A stretch of DNA of 64,000 bases from Gambelia wislizenii. Its lineage: Eukaryota > Chordata > Lepidosauria > Squamata > Crotaphytidae. Below the pieces are notes generated by a model that saw only the letters and a list, made by a program, of their open reading frames with translations, did not search any database and was not told the DNA's origin. Positions within the stretch are counted from its first letter, which is position 1. Each line of letters opens with the position of its first letter. The position numbers were made by a program, and so were the translations under genes. Where the stretch lies: positions 823,501-887,500 of the forward strand of contig JAUMIR010000015.1 in assembly GCA_030847615.1 (NCBI GenBank). Reading direction: 5' to 3'. This document shows positions 41,727-51,846 of the stretch, in pieces.

Positions 41727-42050
41727 GAGCAGCTGTGGTCCCCACCAAGAATTTCACCCGCGAGGTGGGTGACTTCGTGGATTTCTACGCGGCGATTCCC
41801 AAAGGGGCTTCTTTCGCCAACATCCAGCTCCGGTCGGTCTCGCAGAGGAAAGGCCTGGCTTTCTGGGTGCCGGGAAAACCTCTCAACGTCATCTTCCCAC
41901 AGTATTCGGGAAGGATCACCTTCGCGGAGGAAAGCCACGAGTTCCGGATCCACAACCTGACTCTGGGCGATGGGGGCATCTACGAGGTATTGATGGAGAT
42001 GGCCGGGAGCGCTACGGAGACGTTGCAGAAATACACGGTCTTCGTGTTCA
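41727..42050 (+). CDS. SLAM-family receptor, exon 2 (V-type Ig domain)
   Basis: 324 bp, acceptor 'ggcttccacag', donor 'a|gtgagt', phase 1 at both ends, as for Ig-domain exons. It encodes residues 20-127 of the predicted chain. It lacks the paired Ig cysteines but keeps an Ig-V core: EVGDFVDFYA near the start, FWVPGK (W66), and LTLGDGGIYEVL at 97-108, the D-x-G-x-Y motif with Val where Cys would stand. Cysteine-less V domains of this kind are a hallmark of SLAM/CD2-family receptors, which bind like receptors on other leukocytes and signal to immune cells. Potential N-glycosylation at N28-F-T and N96-L-T. Confidence 0.88.
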
Positions 42051-42105
42051 GTGAGTAAAATCTCAGGGCTGGAAATCCATGTCAAAAACCTCAGGCCTAC
42101 CTTGA

Positions 42106-43215
42106 ATTGTATATATCTATATATTTATAAATGTATATCTATCTGTCTATAGATATGGGTATGTATCCAAATAGATAGAGGTACATATCTATAGCTACAT
42201 CTATATGTAGATATCTATCTATCTATATCTATCTATCTTGATAGATACACATATATATACACTCACACAGTTGTCCCTTCATATTCATAGCTCCATCGCT
42301 GGGGTTTGGTTCCAGTACCCCCGTGGATACCAAAATCCGTGGATACTTAAGTCCCATTATATGCAATGGCACAGCAAAATGGCGTCCCTTCTATAAGATG
42401 GCAAAATCAAGGTTTGTTTTTTGGGATTATTATTTTTTAAAGAATATTTTCAAGCCGTGAAGACTTAAATCCATGCATACCAAATCCGTGGATACAGAGG
42501 GACAACTGTGTGTGTATCTGTATCTATCTATCTATCTATCTATATCTATCTATCTATCTATCTATCGATATGTGTATACTGTATAGCTATATCTGTATCT
42601 ATCTAACTATATATGTATGTGTGTGTATTTATATCTATCAATACATAGATATATAGCTATATATCTATATCTGTATCTATATAGATATGTCTATATATCT
42701 ATATCTAGATAGATAGATAGATAGATAGATCTATACAGATCTATACCTATATCTATATCTATCTATCTATAGATATGTGTATATATCTACATCTGTATCT
42801 ATATAGATATGTGTATATGTCTGTGTATCTATATCTATCTGTATATAGATATGTGTATATAGCTATATATCTATATCTGTATCTATATCTTTATAGATAT
42901 GGGTATATATCTATATATCTATATCTATATTGATATGTGTATCTATCTATATCTAGATAGATAGATTTATCTATACAGAGATGTGTGCATATACTGTATC
43001 TATATACCGATATCTGTATCTATATCTATCTATCTATCTATCTATCTATAGATATGTGTATATATCTACTTCTGTATCTATGTCTATATAGATATGTGTA
43101 TATGTCTGTTTATCTATATCTATCTGTATATATAGATATGTGTATATATCTCTATATCTATGTCTATATCTATATCTATTTATAGAGAGAGATGTGTATA
43201 TATCTGTATCGAGAT
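42106..43215. repeat. TATC/ATCTAT-type microsatellite (about 1.1 kb)
   Basis: Degenerate runs of TCTA, TATATC and AGAT tetramers/hexamers fill most of intron 2 just after exon 2. They are interrupted only by a Tigger-like MITE (42268-42508). Pure (ATCT)n islands lie at about 42523-42565 and 43028-43050. Confidence 0.92.
42268..42508. mobile_element. Tigger-like MITE (family T1) within the microsatellite
   Basis: Ends CAGTTGTCCCTTCATATTC and GAGGGACAACTG. Internal 'tataagatggcaaaatcaag' and 'ttcaagccgtgaagacttaa' match the other T1 copies in reverse orientation to 11615. Confidence 0.82.
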
Positions 43216-43637
43216 ATAGACACAAACTTACTTTAAATGCATAAAAGACACAAACTAATGCTAATAAACAACTAAAGAAACTAAACTAATAACGAAACGA
43301 ATACACCCAAAACTACTAATGCCTTCCCCCCACTCCGCTCCCTAATTGATGATTATATTTTATTAGGTAATAAAGTATTTCCGTTAAGTGCTAATCCCAA
43401 TGGCTACTTTTATTCAAAGCTCTACTATTTCAAAAAGCCCAACATTGATCCATACCCTTTACTTTGTGGCAAAAAATAATAATAATAAACAAATCCCAAT
43501 CTTTTTGTAAAGTTAACCCAAGATTTCTCCTTCATCCGCATTGCCAATTTGTCCATTTTGGCCAATTCACTGACATCTTGTTCCTTCTTGTAAAGGAATC
43601 AATACTTCTTTCCATTTCTGAGTATTTAAGAATCTGG
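43216..43637. other. Intron 2, nothing recognised
   Basis: AT-rich; a short AAT run near 43475. No exon supported. Confidence 0.35.
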
Positions 43638-43776
43638 GGGGCATCTACACAAGAGAAATAATCCAGTTTGAAACAGGATTATTTGCCATGGCTCCTTCCT
43701 AAGGCATCCCCGGGATATTTGTAGTTTGGTGAGGCATCAGCACTTTTTGGCAGAAAAGGCTCAAGACCTTGTAAAA
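43638..43776. mobile_element. TIR-element remnant
   Basis: 'gggcatctacacaagagaaataatcc' start and 'gggatatttgtagtttggtg' recall hAT-type elements with GGGC-x-CATCTACAC ends; another start is at 54202. Confidence 0.4.
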
Positions 43777-43779
43777 CTA

Positions 43780-44011
43780 CAGTGGTCCCTCCATATCCAC
43801 GGATTTGGTATCCACGGATTTAAGTATTCACGGCTTGAAAATATTCTTTAAAAATGATAATCCAGAAAGCAAACCTTTATTTTGCCATTTTATAGAAGGG
43901 ACGCCATTTTGCGATGCCATTGCATATCATGGGACTGGAGTATTCACGGATTTGGGTATCCACGAAAGGGGGTCCTGGAACCAAAACCCAGTGAATAGGA
44001 AGGGACAACTG
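43780..44011. mobile_element. Tigger-like MITE (family T1)
   Basis: CAGTGGTCCCTCCATATCC to GAAGGGACAACTG, flanked by TA on both sides. Same orientation as 11615-11844. Confidence 0.83.
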
Positions 44012-44034
44012 TACAAATTTTATGAGTGCGGAGG

Positions 44035-44335
44035 GTCTTAAAAAGTGCGTCAATTACCTGGCTGTCGCAATCTCACCGATGTGTTTGCACCGGACCAGCC
44101 ATTGACATTGCATTGACGTGAGTACAATGGCGCAAAGTGCGAAGTGTCACATGCCGGCAGTGCCGGCACAAAAGCACCACAGGGGATCCATTGATGGCTT
44201 CAGCCTTCAATAAAAAACTATGGGTTTTGGCAGGGAGATAACCGCAAAAGGGTGATGTCATTTGATATGCGCACCCTTTCATGATTATGGGGTGTCATTA
44301 TGACGCCACATTTTATGCGTCTGATAAAGTCCTGG
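44035..44335. mobile_element. Fold-back-type element related to 8395-8692
   Basis: Right end 'gcgtctgataaagtcctgg' equals the 8395 element's end. The central 'ttgatggcttcagccttcaa' is an inverted pair. Arms are poorer than in the 8395 copy. Confidence 0.5.
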
Positions 44336-44395
44336 ATCCAAAGTGGAGGAGCAATTCTTACTCAACTCAGCAGCGGGGAGAGGAGGGGAGGGTGT

Positions 44396-44456
44396 CAGAA
44401 TGGGGTTGGGCTGGATGGCCCTTGGGGGTCTCTTCCAGCTCTATGACCCTACGATA
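44396..44456 (+). mobile_element. CR1: CR1 LINE 3' terminus
   Basis: 'cagaatggggttgggctgg' and 'ctcttccagctctatgaccc'. Confidence 0.75.
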
Positions 44457-44497
44457 ATAACCTTGACCACACTCCAAACTTGCTGATCCAACCAACC

Positions 44498-44640
44498 TCA
44501 CAGAGTTGGAAGGGACCCCAAGGGCCATCTAGTCCAACCCCCTGTCATGCAGAAATACACAGTAAAGGTCATCCAGCTACTGTTGAAAGACAACCAAGGA
44601 AGGAGAGTCCACCATCTTACAAGGCAACCATAAAGTCAGA
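44498..44640 (-). mobile_element. CR1: CR1 LINE 3' terminus
   Basis: 'agagttggaagggacccc', 'gggccatctagtccaacccc' and 'ggaaggagagtccaccatc'. It ends about 95 bp before exon 3 of the SLAM gene. Confidence 0.78.
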
Positions 44641-44735
44641 ACGGTTGGAGGGTACACTTCGTGCCGTGAGCAGGGGCAATCACCACCGTACCCCTCGCAG
44701 CCGTCTTCCCACCCTCTTCTCCTTCCCTCCCATAG

Positions 44736-45002
44736 ATGTCAGCGCCACCGCCAGCCAGCTGGCCAACCATTCCTGCAGCCTGGATTTGCGCTGTGAAGTG
44801 GGGACGGGGAGCAGGGGGGTGACCTACACCTGGAAGGAGACATCTACGGGGGTCACCATTGCCCAGGACCCCTGGCTCCACCTCGTCATGGACCCCAAAG
44901 ATGAGCGGAAATCCTACACCTGCACCGTGCAAGCCCTCGGCACCCAGGGGGCTTGGGACATCGAGCCCTACAAGCACTGTGGGCCCATTTCGGGGGCTGA
45001 AG
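44736..45002 (+). CDS. SLAM-family receptor, exon 3 (C2-type Ig domain)
   Basis: 267 bp between acceptor 'cttccctcccatag' and donor 'ag|gtaagt', again phase 1. Encodes residues 129-216. Four cysteines, C141, C147, C190 and C209, have the spacing of the two disulfides (1-4 and 2-3) that mark the SLAM/CD2 membrane-proximal C2 domain. W160 in VTYTWKE and the SYTCTVQ strand give the Ig core. The codon split across the exon 2/3 junction becomes Asn, creating an N-V-S glycosylation sequon; another is N138-H-S. The next exon (stalk or transmembrane) is not securely found. KCNJ10 next door on the same strand points to SLAMF9 or SLAMF8 as the mammalian relative; this is inferred from synteny recalled from memory. 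Confidence 0.88.
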
Positions 45003-46013
45003 GTAAGTACCAGCCGGGGGCAGAGGGTCCTGCCTGGCCAGGGGAGTGTTTCCCCCCTCCATATTTTGGGCTCAGAGAGAAAAAAACCCAATAATCCTTT
45101 TCACAGACATCCTCTCATGTGACTCTTGCAAGGCTTGTGCTTGGGAAAGGTTGCCTTTTTTCTTTGGACAGCAAATCCCCAAATTCCCATCATGCTTGCT
45201 GGGGGATTGTGGGAGCTGTAATCCAAAAAACAGCACTCACTCCACCCATCCACCACCACCACAAAGAAATAGAGTAGAGAATAGAGATCTGGGTTACAAA
45301 TGCCTCTCTTCTGCCTCTTAATTGATAGGAATAATTAAAATTGGAGAGGAGCGAGTGTGCATCCTGTCCCCCACAACAAGGCCCTGAACCCTTAGGGGCT
45401 CCCTGGGCTGCCATTTCCTTTGGGCCAAAAAAGAGGGGGTGAATTGACTCCATTGAAAGCCATCCCGGTTGTGTTCAGGCCAAGGATGATGGGGACTGCA
45501 GTCCAACACACCTGAAGAAGCCCTTTCCCCAGGAAACCACAACCCCTTCCCCATATGACAACATTATTTGGTAGGTTCCCAGATTTTGTATATTTAACCC
45601 CTGCCCTTCATTCTAGAAGGCTGAAAAGCATCTCCTTCCTTATTTACAGAAGGAACTTGTAGTATTTCTGGTCCCAGCCTTTTCTTTTTGGTCCTGCCCA
45701 CGCCTGGAACGTGGCCCTCAAGCCCATCTCCAGAACTGAATTCAGTCCATATTCTGAAAGGGGTTCCTCACTTCTGATTTCAGTGTTATTTCACAGGTGA
45801 CATGCAATGGCACTGTGATCCTTAAAGCACCACCTGCAATGGCACAAAGTATTTAACAGTGCTTCATAGTGTACATCTGATGAGGTTTTTTTGCCTGTAG
45901 ATATTAATGAGAAATTCTCTGTAACTAAATTTGGCAAGAAGAATTTGGTATCTTCTTCTTGGGCAAGAAGAATTTAATATCTCCACCCTTGTCCCAGACC
46001 TCCCATGCAAAGA
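45003..46013. other. Downstream intron of the SLAM gene; no further exon supported
   Basis: Small palindromic MITE-like piece at 45165-45235 ('gcaaatccccaaattcccatc', 'gggggattgtgggagctg'). Acceptor-like sites at 45104 and 45649 lead into short open stretches that do not look like a transmembrane exon. Confidence 0.4.
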
Positions 46014-46725
46014 TCATAGAATCATAGAGTTGGAAGAGATCGCAGGGGCCATCTAGTCCAACCCCCTTCTGCCACTCCTCAGAGGGCATCATGGCTTCCA
46101 GACCTTCCACCATTTTGGTTGTGATTCTCTGGACACGTTCCAGCTTCTCAATATCCTTCCTGAATTGTGGTGCCCAGAACTGGACACAGGATTCCAGATG
46201 AGGTCTAACCAAAATAGAATAGAGTGGCACTATTACTTCCCTTGATCTAGACACTATACTCCTATTGATGCAGCCTAGAATCGCATTGGCTTTTTTAGCT
46301 GCTGCATCACATTGCTGCCTCATGTTCAGCTTGTGCTCCACTAAGCCTCCCAGATCCCTTTTGCATGTACAGTTGTCCCTTCATATTTGCTGGGGTTTGG
46401 TTCCAGGACCCCCCGTGGATACCAAAATCTGTGAATACTCAAGTCCCATTACATACAATGGCATAGCAAAATAGTGTCCCTTACATAAGATGGCAAAATA
46501 AAGGTTTGCTTTTTGGATTATTATGTGTTAAAGAATATTTTCAAGCCGTGAATACTTAAATCCATAGATACGGAGGGACAACTGTACTGCCCTCAAGCCA
46601 TGCATCACCCATCCTGTATCTGTGCATTTAATGTTTACTGCCCAAGTGTAGTATCCTACATTTCTCCCTGTTAAAATTCATTTTGTTGCTTTTGGCCCAG
46701 CTTTCTAATCTGCTGCTCTCGAGCT
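46014..46725 (-). mobile_element. CR1: CR1 LINE with internal deletion, split by a Tigger-like MITE
   Basis: The CR1 tail (46014-46075) jumps directly to 'cctcagagggcatcatggc', missing about 250 bp. It then runs through the [14 protein letters not shown] region to 'ccagctttctaatctgctg'. A T1 element interrupts it at 46370-46584. Confidence 0.9.
46370..46584. mobile_element. Tigger-like MITE (family T1) nested in CR1
   Basis: CAGTTGTCCCTTCATATTT to GAGGGACAACTG. CR1 reads 'gcatgTA' before and 'TActgccctc' after; uninterrupted CR1 elsewhere (antisense of 35370) has a single TA, so the target duplication is TA. Confidence 0.9.
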
Positions 46726-47466
46726 TAAGACCCCTTGGCCTGCCCTCCTCTTTCTCCGTTGCCCATCTCATGAAAACCAAGCCTTGCTTTGTATTAGCGG
46801 AGGAACTAAGGCCTTGCAAAGTTTTCCAATTAAACCCAGCAACAAAGGTTTTTGCAAAAAAAACAGATTTCTAATTTTCTAGCACACATTGCTGACATGT
46901 TCAAAAGAGGTTCGATTTGAGAGGAATGTAACTGATCACAAACTGGTCTGGTTGAAGGGGTGACCCGAGTAATTTCATCTGACAGAAATATCTTCGAACC
47001 ATCCTCTAAAAGACAAGAGGAGCAGCGCTCAAAGGAAGCAGTCTTTTTTCCCTCCCGTCCCACGGGGGTCCATGAAAATCCAAACAGCCTCACAAATATT
47101 ACAAATAATACAACTTGCCAAATTAACATTTTTGAAATCTAAGCGAATTTGTCAGCTGCGTTGGCTCCATTTCTGAAGTTTGCCCAACCAAGTGCTTCTC
47201 ACTTTGGCGCCTTTTGAGATGCCCTCTGCATTATTCATCGCCTTCATTATTCCGTGTTCAGCAATTCTTTTTGAAGTGCTTAAAAGTCATTATTTGGCTA
47301 ACCCGTGCCACATGGTGGTGTTGACAAATTTGGGGGAGGGATGGGGGGAAGGAAGATAATTATTTATGCTACAGCCATTGCGCATTTTGTTTGCTGCAGC
47401 CGCGTTTCCTTGAGAGGTTCAAATGAAGGCCCCCGCCTGCAAGAGGAGTGCAGTCTAAAATTGGAG

Positions 47467-47469
<3 letters not shown>
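46726..47469. other. Unique non-coding block
   Basis: About 740 bp without recognisable repeats, no convincing ORF. Texture (mixed composition, no simple repeats) suggests possible conserved non-coding sequence; untested. Confidence 0.3.

Positions 47470-47497
<28 letters not shown>
47470..47497. repeat. (TA)n microsatellite
   Basis: About 14 TA units. Confidence 0.9.
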
Positions 47498-47500
<3 letters not shown>

Positions 47501-47598
47501 TGAGGGGTTTTGCAGTCAGAGGAACAAAGGAATGGAACAAGGCGCTAATCAAGAAGCAATTTTAAGGCCACTGTTTGATTGCGGGCGATGATCTCACA

Positions 47599-47676
47599 GT
47601 GCCTAAAAGCAAAACGCAAATAGCACGTGCCTAAAAGCAAAACGCAAATAGCACGTGCCTAAAAGCAAAACGCAGA
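47599..47676. repeat. 28-bp triplication creating CACGTG sites
   Basis: 'gtgcctaaaagcaaaacgc' starts at 47599, 47627 and 47655. Each junction (tagcac|gtgcc) makes a CACGTG E-box, at 47625-47630 and 47653-47658. The first two copies are identical. Confidence 0.92.
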
Positions 47677-47909
47677 TCTGCCCGAAGTGACGGTACCAAG
47701 TTGGAGCTGCAAAGTGAAGCAAATCCTAGTAGCACTTACTCAGAGCAGAGCTGAGAAGGCATGTTTCCTCTTCTTTTAGACTACAACTCCCAGAATCCCT
47801 GGGCAGCATGGCTGTTGGGAGTTGCACTCCAAATAAAGGTCATTATTTTTTTCCATTGAGACCACTGAAAAGTGGGTCGCATGTAGCCAAGGAACATCTG
47901 AGTACAATC

Positions 47910-48197
47910 AACAGCTTTACCGCACTCCGAAGAAAAGCGGCAAAGCAGCAGGAATGTTTCATTTTCCCCGCTGCTTTACCGCATGACGTTCGCGTTCTTC
48001 TGGTGTTTTTTCATTCTAGTCCCATGGAGGACTGAACTAAAACCACTCCTTTTTGCAAACATGTTTTTCTGGTTAGCAAAAAGGCATGGTTTTACCTTTG
48101 TCTTTTATGGGACCAGAATGTCGTCATGCGGGAAGGCAGCAGGAAAGACGGAACGTTCTTGCTGCATTGCCGCTTTTCCTCAGAGTTCGTTAAGGCT
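47910..48197. mobile_element. Fold-back element (about 285 bp)
   Basis: Left arm 'gaagaaaagcggcaaagcag' is mirrored by 'ctgcattgccgcttttcctc' at the right; 'gctgctttaccgcatgacg' is mirrored by 'gtcgtcatgcgggaaggcagc'. The centre lies near 48055. No ORF. Confidence 0.7.
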
Positions 48198-48441
48198 CCA
48201 AAATGGCGAAAGTTATTAATAAGGAAGAACAGACAAGCTAGAAGAGGCTGCAGCATTGCGTGCAGATGGCTTTTGCCCTTTGGACTCAGTTTGCAGCAAC
48301 TAAAGCTAGCTGAGGACAAAAGGGGGAAAAACAGGAGGAAGAGGAGAGAGAATCCAGGACATTTTAAAGGCAACTGGAAAAGTGAGAAGGCAAAGGATTA
48401 ATTAGGACCGGCCCAGCCAAATTGGAACAGTCAGAGGGTAT
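48198..48441 (+). mobile_element. TIR repeat family B (partial)
   Basis: 'ccaaaatggcgaaagttatta', 'gcaactaaagctagctgagg', 'cattttaaaggcaactgg' and end 'ggaacagtcagagggtatg'. Confidence 0.65.
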
Positions 48442-49220
48442 GGCATTGCTGCTAGGGGTTGCAGTCCACACACAAAAAAAGTCATTAAATTACTGAATTA
48501 GAACAGCTTAAAAGTATTTAAAACATAACAAGAAGAGCAGATGTTTAGCACACAGGAACCAGTGAATTGGCCACCATCTTACCTAAATGTAGTAAAAGTG
48601 TCTCGGCCTTGATGGAAGGAAAAGAAAGATGGAGCCAGACTAGCTTCCTGTAGCAGGGAGTTCCACAGGTTGGGAGCAACCCCCAAGAAGGCCTTGTCTT
48701 CCTCGTCCTCACTAAACGTCCCTGTGAGTGGAGTGGGGCCGAGAGAAAGCTCTCTCTCAAAAATGTCAAAACTTGGGTAGGCCTCTTCTTTGCTGAGGCT
48801 CCGACGCCTTCTTTGGCAGCGCCAAAGTGCTCATCCAAAGCCCCCGCTTCACGCTCTCCTCCATCTTTTTGCAGGACGCTTCGGACTTGGCTTCCCACCC
48901 TCCCTCCTCCTCGCCCAAGCCCTTCTGCTTGCCCTTTTGGTGCTGTTGTGATGTGACTCCATTTGTAAGAAACTGGCTACCAGGGGTCATCGGCGTGGAA
49001 ATGCGCTCGCTGGCTTTCGGACACTTGCTCTTGTGTATCTCTGGCTTCTCCTTCATGCTGCGGCTGACGAAAAGAAGACTCCCTGCTCCACCAAGAGGAA
49101 GAAGATGCAATGGACATCATGCGCAGTCATCCAGAGTGTGCCCTTGGGTTGCTTTTGCAAGGCAAGCCTGTTAAGCGCGCACACAACTTTTGGAGAGAGG
49201 TGGAACCCACTTAAGTGTTA
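48442..49220 (-). other. Unique region with a 114-codon antisense ORF
   Basis: The - strand frame 48766-49110 is lysine/glutamate-rich in its centre (GLGEEEGGWEAKSEASCKKM) and does not resemble a repeat in the window. No family is recognised. It could be an exon of an unknown gene, a processed pseudogene piece, or chance. Confidence 0.2.
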
Positions 49221-49399
49221 GTGTTGCCACGTAAGATCTGGAAGAAGGCTCCTATACCTTTCACGGTCATGTAGAAGCAGGAATTCCAGCAAGTGTTGCT
49301 TGTCATGCAACCTGGTAGCATGCAACCCCTGCTTAAATTCCCTCTTCCATGCAACCATTTATGGCAGAGGAGCCTCGTCCCTTCATTCACTTGGCAACC
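49221..49399. mobile_element. Fold-back element family F, short copy
   Basis: Left 'gtgttgccacgtaagatctgg' and right 'cattcacttggcaaccg' are mirrored; inner 'aggctcctatacctttcac' is mirrored by 'atggcagaggagcctcg'. Related to 49528-49964. Confidence 0.6.
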
Positions 49400-49527
49400 G
49401 TAACAAGTTCAAACATCCTGCAGCATTCCCTCCAAGATGTGTTATTATTTTAACAGATTCTGGGAGATCTTTTTCTTGCATTTAAAGGGCCCTTTTAATC
49501 TGAAGGCTTTTACAGTAGCTGGTGGTA

Positions 49528-49964
49528 TGGTTGCCAGACTGAAAAATGGAGAAGGCTCCTGTACCTTTAACAGTTGTGTAGAAGAGCGAAATTTCAGCAG
49601 GGGTTGCTTGTTTTTAACTGATTGTATGACAAACAGGGAGAATAAGTGTGGTGTCATGGCTTGAGTGTTGGACTAGGACTCTGGAGATCAGGGTTCGAAT
49701 CACCTCACAGCCATGGAAACCCACTGGGTGACCTTGGGCAAGTCACACTCTCTCAGCCTCAGAGGAATGCAAACCCCCTCTGAACAAATCTTGCCAAGAA
49801 AACCCCATTATAGGTTAGCCTTAGGATTGCTATAATTAGGAGAGGAGTTGAAGGCACACAACACACAAACACACATAGACGACTAACAACCCCTGCTGAA
49901 ATCCCCTCTTCTACGCAACTATTAAAGGTACAGGAGACCTCTCCTCTTCTCAATCTGGCAACAC
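49528..49964. mobile_element. Fold-back element family F, split by a CORE-SINE
   Basis: Left arm 'tggttgccagactgaaaaatgg...gctcctgtacctttaac' mirrors right arm 'ttaaaggtacaggagacc...caatctggcaaca'. 'tttcagcaggggttgcttg' mirrors 'aacaacccctgctgaaatc'. The SINE at 49640-49885 sits exactly between the arms. Confidence 0.75.
49640..49885 (+). mobile_element. CORE-SINE (tRNA-derived, MIR-like core)
   Basis: A tRNA-like head has an A-box-like 'tgtcatggcttgag' and a B-box 'ggttcgaatc'. Then comes the MIR-type core 'actgggtgaccttgggcaagtcac', then 'aatcttgccaagaaaacccc' and a CA-rich tail. This order is the CORE-SINE layout common in squamates. Fragments of the family at 51847-51905 and, antisense, 59468-59556. 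Confidence 0.82.
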
Positions 49965-50690
49965 TTTCTCTCCTTCCCTCCTGTTTACTTGTCTTCTGTA
50001 CTTCTGTTATGCTGCTGGAATTTTACACTTTTTGGGGGGTTAGGGGAATGTTTGTGTACATAAGAAATGGGAAGAAAAATCATTATTACCCATTCCCAAG
50101 TTGGAAAATGGATTTCCACATGGTCGGGAAGAAAAACAGACCACTGAAAATTGTGTGCAAATTTCTCTCGGTATCCAAATGTCCCAAAACTGTTGCAAAG
50201 AAATTATTCTGTGTTTAAAAAGTGGTGAATTTTTATTTTGCATTTGCATGAAATGACTTCCCCCCCCCCTTATGAAAAACAGGTTTCTTCCACACATACA
50301 AAAATTCTGCGCAGGAAACTTTTTTTTTTCCTGTGTAGAAAAGAGGATTTTTGTACAGAAAAACTCCCATGTGTTTTTCTCCTCAGAATAAGTCTTCTAC
50401 AAGACTTCAGGATGTTTGAATATTGGGGGAATGTTGCAGAGGAATAGTTGCTTCCTCCTGCAGTGGTGAGGAAAACTAACATAATTTTTCGTCCTCCCCT
50501 GTTACGGACCAAAGATTTGAAGATCGGCACATTCTCCATGGTTCTATCCATCCCACAGCCCAGAGGTGGAGGTCCAGCATCCTGAGCATCTCCAGAATTG
50601 GGGTGTGTGTGGGGGTCCATAACAGAAAAGACTTTGCCCTGCCCAAGTCAACCGGCGACTAGGTCCCCTGGTGCCCCTCCAGTTAGAGAA
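49965..50690. other. No gene seen
   Basis: AT-rich unique-looking sequence; ORFs are short and featureless. Confidence 0.35.
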
Positions 50691-50694
50691 ATGC

Positions 50695-50775
50695 AGAATC
50701 GGAAGAAATCACAAGTGCCATCCAGTCCAGCTCCCTTCCAGACCAGGAATCCATGGCTGAACACGACCCCTGCTG
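50695..50775 (-). mobile_element. CR1: CR1 LINE 3' terminus, old
   Basis: 'cagaatcggaagaaatcac', 'gccatccagtccagctcc' and 'gaccaggaatcc'. Heavily diverged. Confidence 0.55.
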
Positions 50776-51009
50776 TTGGACTACAACTTCCAGCATCCCC
50801 AACCAGCGTGGCCAGTGGCGTGTGTCAGGGATTGCAAAACATAGGTGCTCTAGGAGTTATATGCAATAAAGTTATTAACCCTTTGTTTAACCTGATTCTG
50901 AGCTTGCAGATACCTGATAACTGCTTGCATGAGGATAATGGGAGATGCAGTCCACCCATTATCACAGGGTGGGAAAGCTACATCTTGCCTTGTTCTGTCT
51001 TGAAAATAG

Positions 51010-51276
51010 GGGTTGCTGACCCCGCCCCCAATATCTGCAGGGGATACATTCTTGGACTTAACGTCTATAAGTGAAACTGCAGATAATAGCAAACCCTATT
51101 AAAATAAAGGACTTCCTGTAGAAAAATACCATAGAGTTGCATTGGAGGACCTAGAAATTCCTAGAGAGGATACCTCTCTAGGCATTTTGTAGTGCAACTC
51201 TTTGGTACGCGTCCCCTATTTTGTGTCCCTTGGATAACTGAAACCACAGCTATTGGTTCCACAGATACAGGGGGGT
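51010..51276. mobile_element. Tigger-like palindromic element (family T2)
   Basis: 'atctgcaggggatacattc', 'ataccatagagttgcattgg', 'cctagagaggatacctctc', 'tagtgcaactctttggta' and 'tccacagatacagggggg'. The central part is the single-copy counterpart of the 84-bp satellite unit. Confidence 0.78.
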
Positions 51277-51846
51277 ATGTATTTTTCAAGCACTACAGCA
51301 CCGGCGACGCACTGCCCATTGGCACGCTGGGGGTAGGACAAATCTCCCCGTTTCTGATATTGTCTTTAGTCTAAAGAATAAACAATCCCCTTGACTTTGA
51401 AATCTCTGAATTTCTTGCAAAGTCCACAAACAGGAAACATCAGCACTGGTGGAGCGGATCCTTTGCAGGTGCATAAGTGTGAGTAGGAAGGTTGTGGTCC
51501 CCTTGGCACATGCGCATTGGAGCATTATGGCACCTCCCTGGATTTCATTTGCTAAACACAGGAGAGGGAAAGAAGAGGGCTTTGCAATGCCAAGCCCACC
51601 CAAGTCCTCACCCTGCTAACACTCTCACCTGGGTGGCAGGAACAAGGCATGCCAGAACTCACTCTCTTGAATTAGGTTGTGCTTTTCTCTACTGTGGGAA
51701 TGGCAGAATTGAAAGGATCTTTCTTCCATTCCTTCAACCGGCATCATTCCAAGGAGGCCTGTCCAGCAGGTGGCACTAATAAACTACTGTACTACTTTTG
51801 CACTAATAAACTACTGTACTTTTCTTTTTTAATGTCAGGCTCTCAG
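51277..51846. other. No gene seen
   Basis: Unique; a duplicated 'ctaataaactactgtac' pair near 51775-51820 is the only structure. Confidence 0.35.

Noticed and set aside
45104..45330. Possible SLAM exon after the acceptor-like 'cttttcacag'
   Set aside because: In-phase translation is Cys-rich without a hydrophobic segment and runs into MITE sequence.
45650..45780. Possible SLAM exon after 'ccttatttacag'
   Set aside because: In-phase translation has only a short weakly hydrophobic SLFFLVL patch followed by Pro-rich sequence and a stop; not a convincing membrane exon.
49655..49725. True tRNA gene
   Set aside because: Boxes are present but there is no cloverleaf or 3' stem; the MIR-type core follows, so it is a SINE head.
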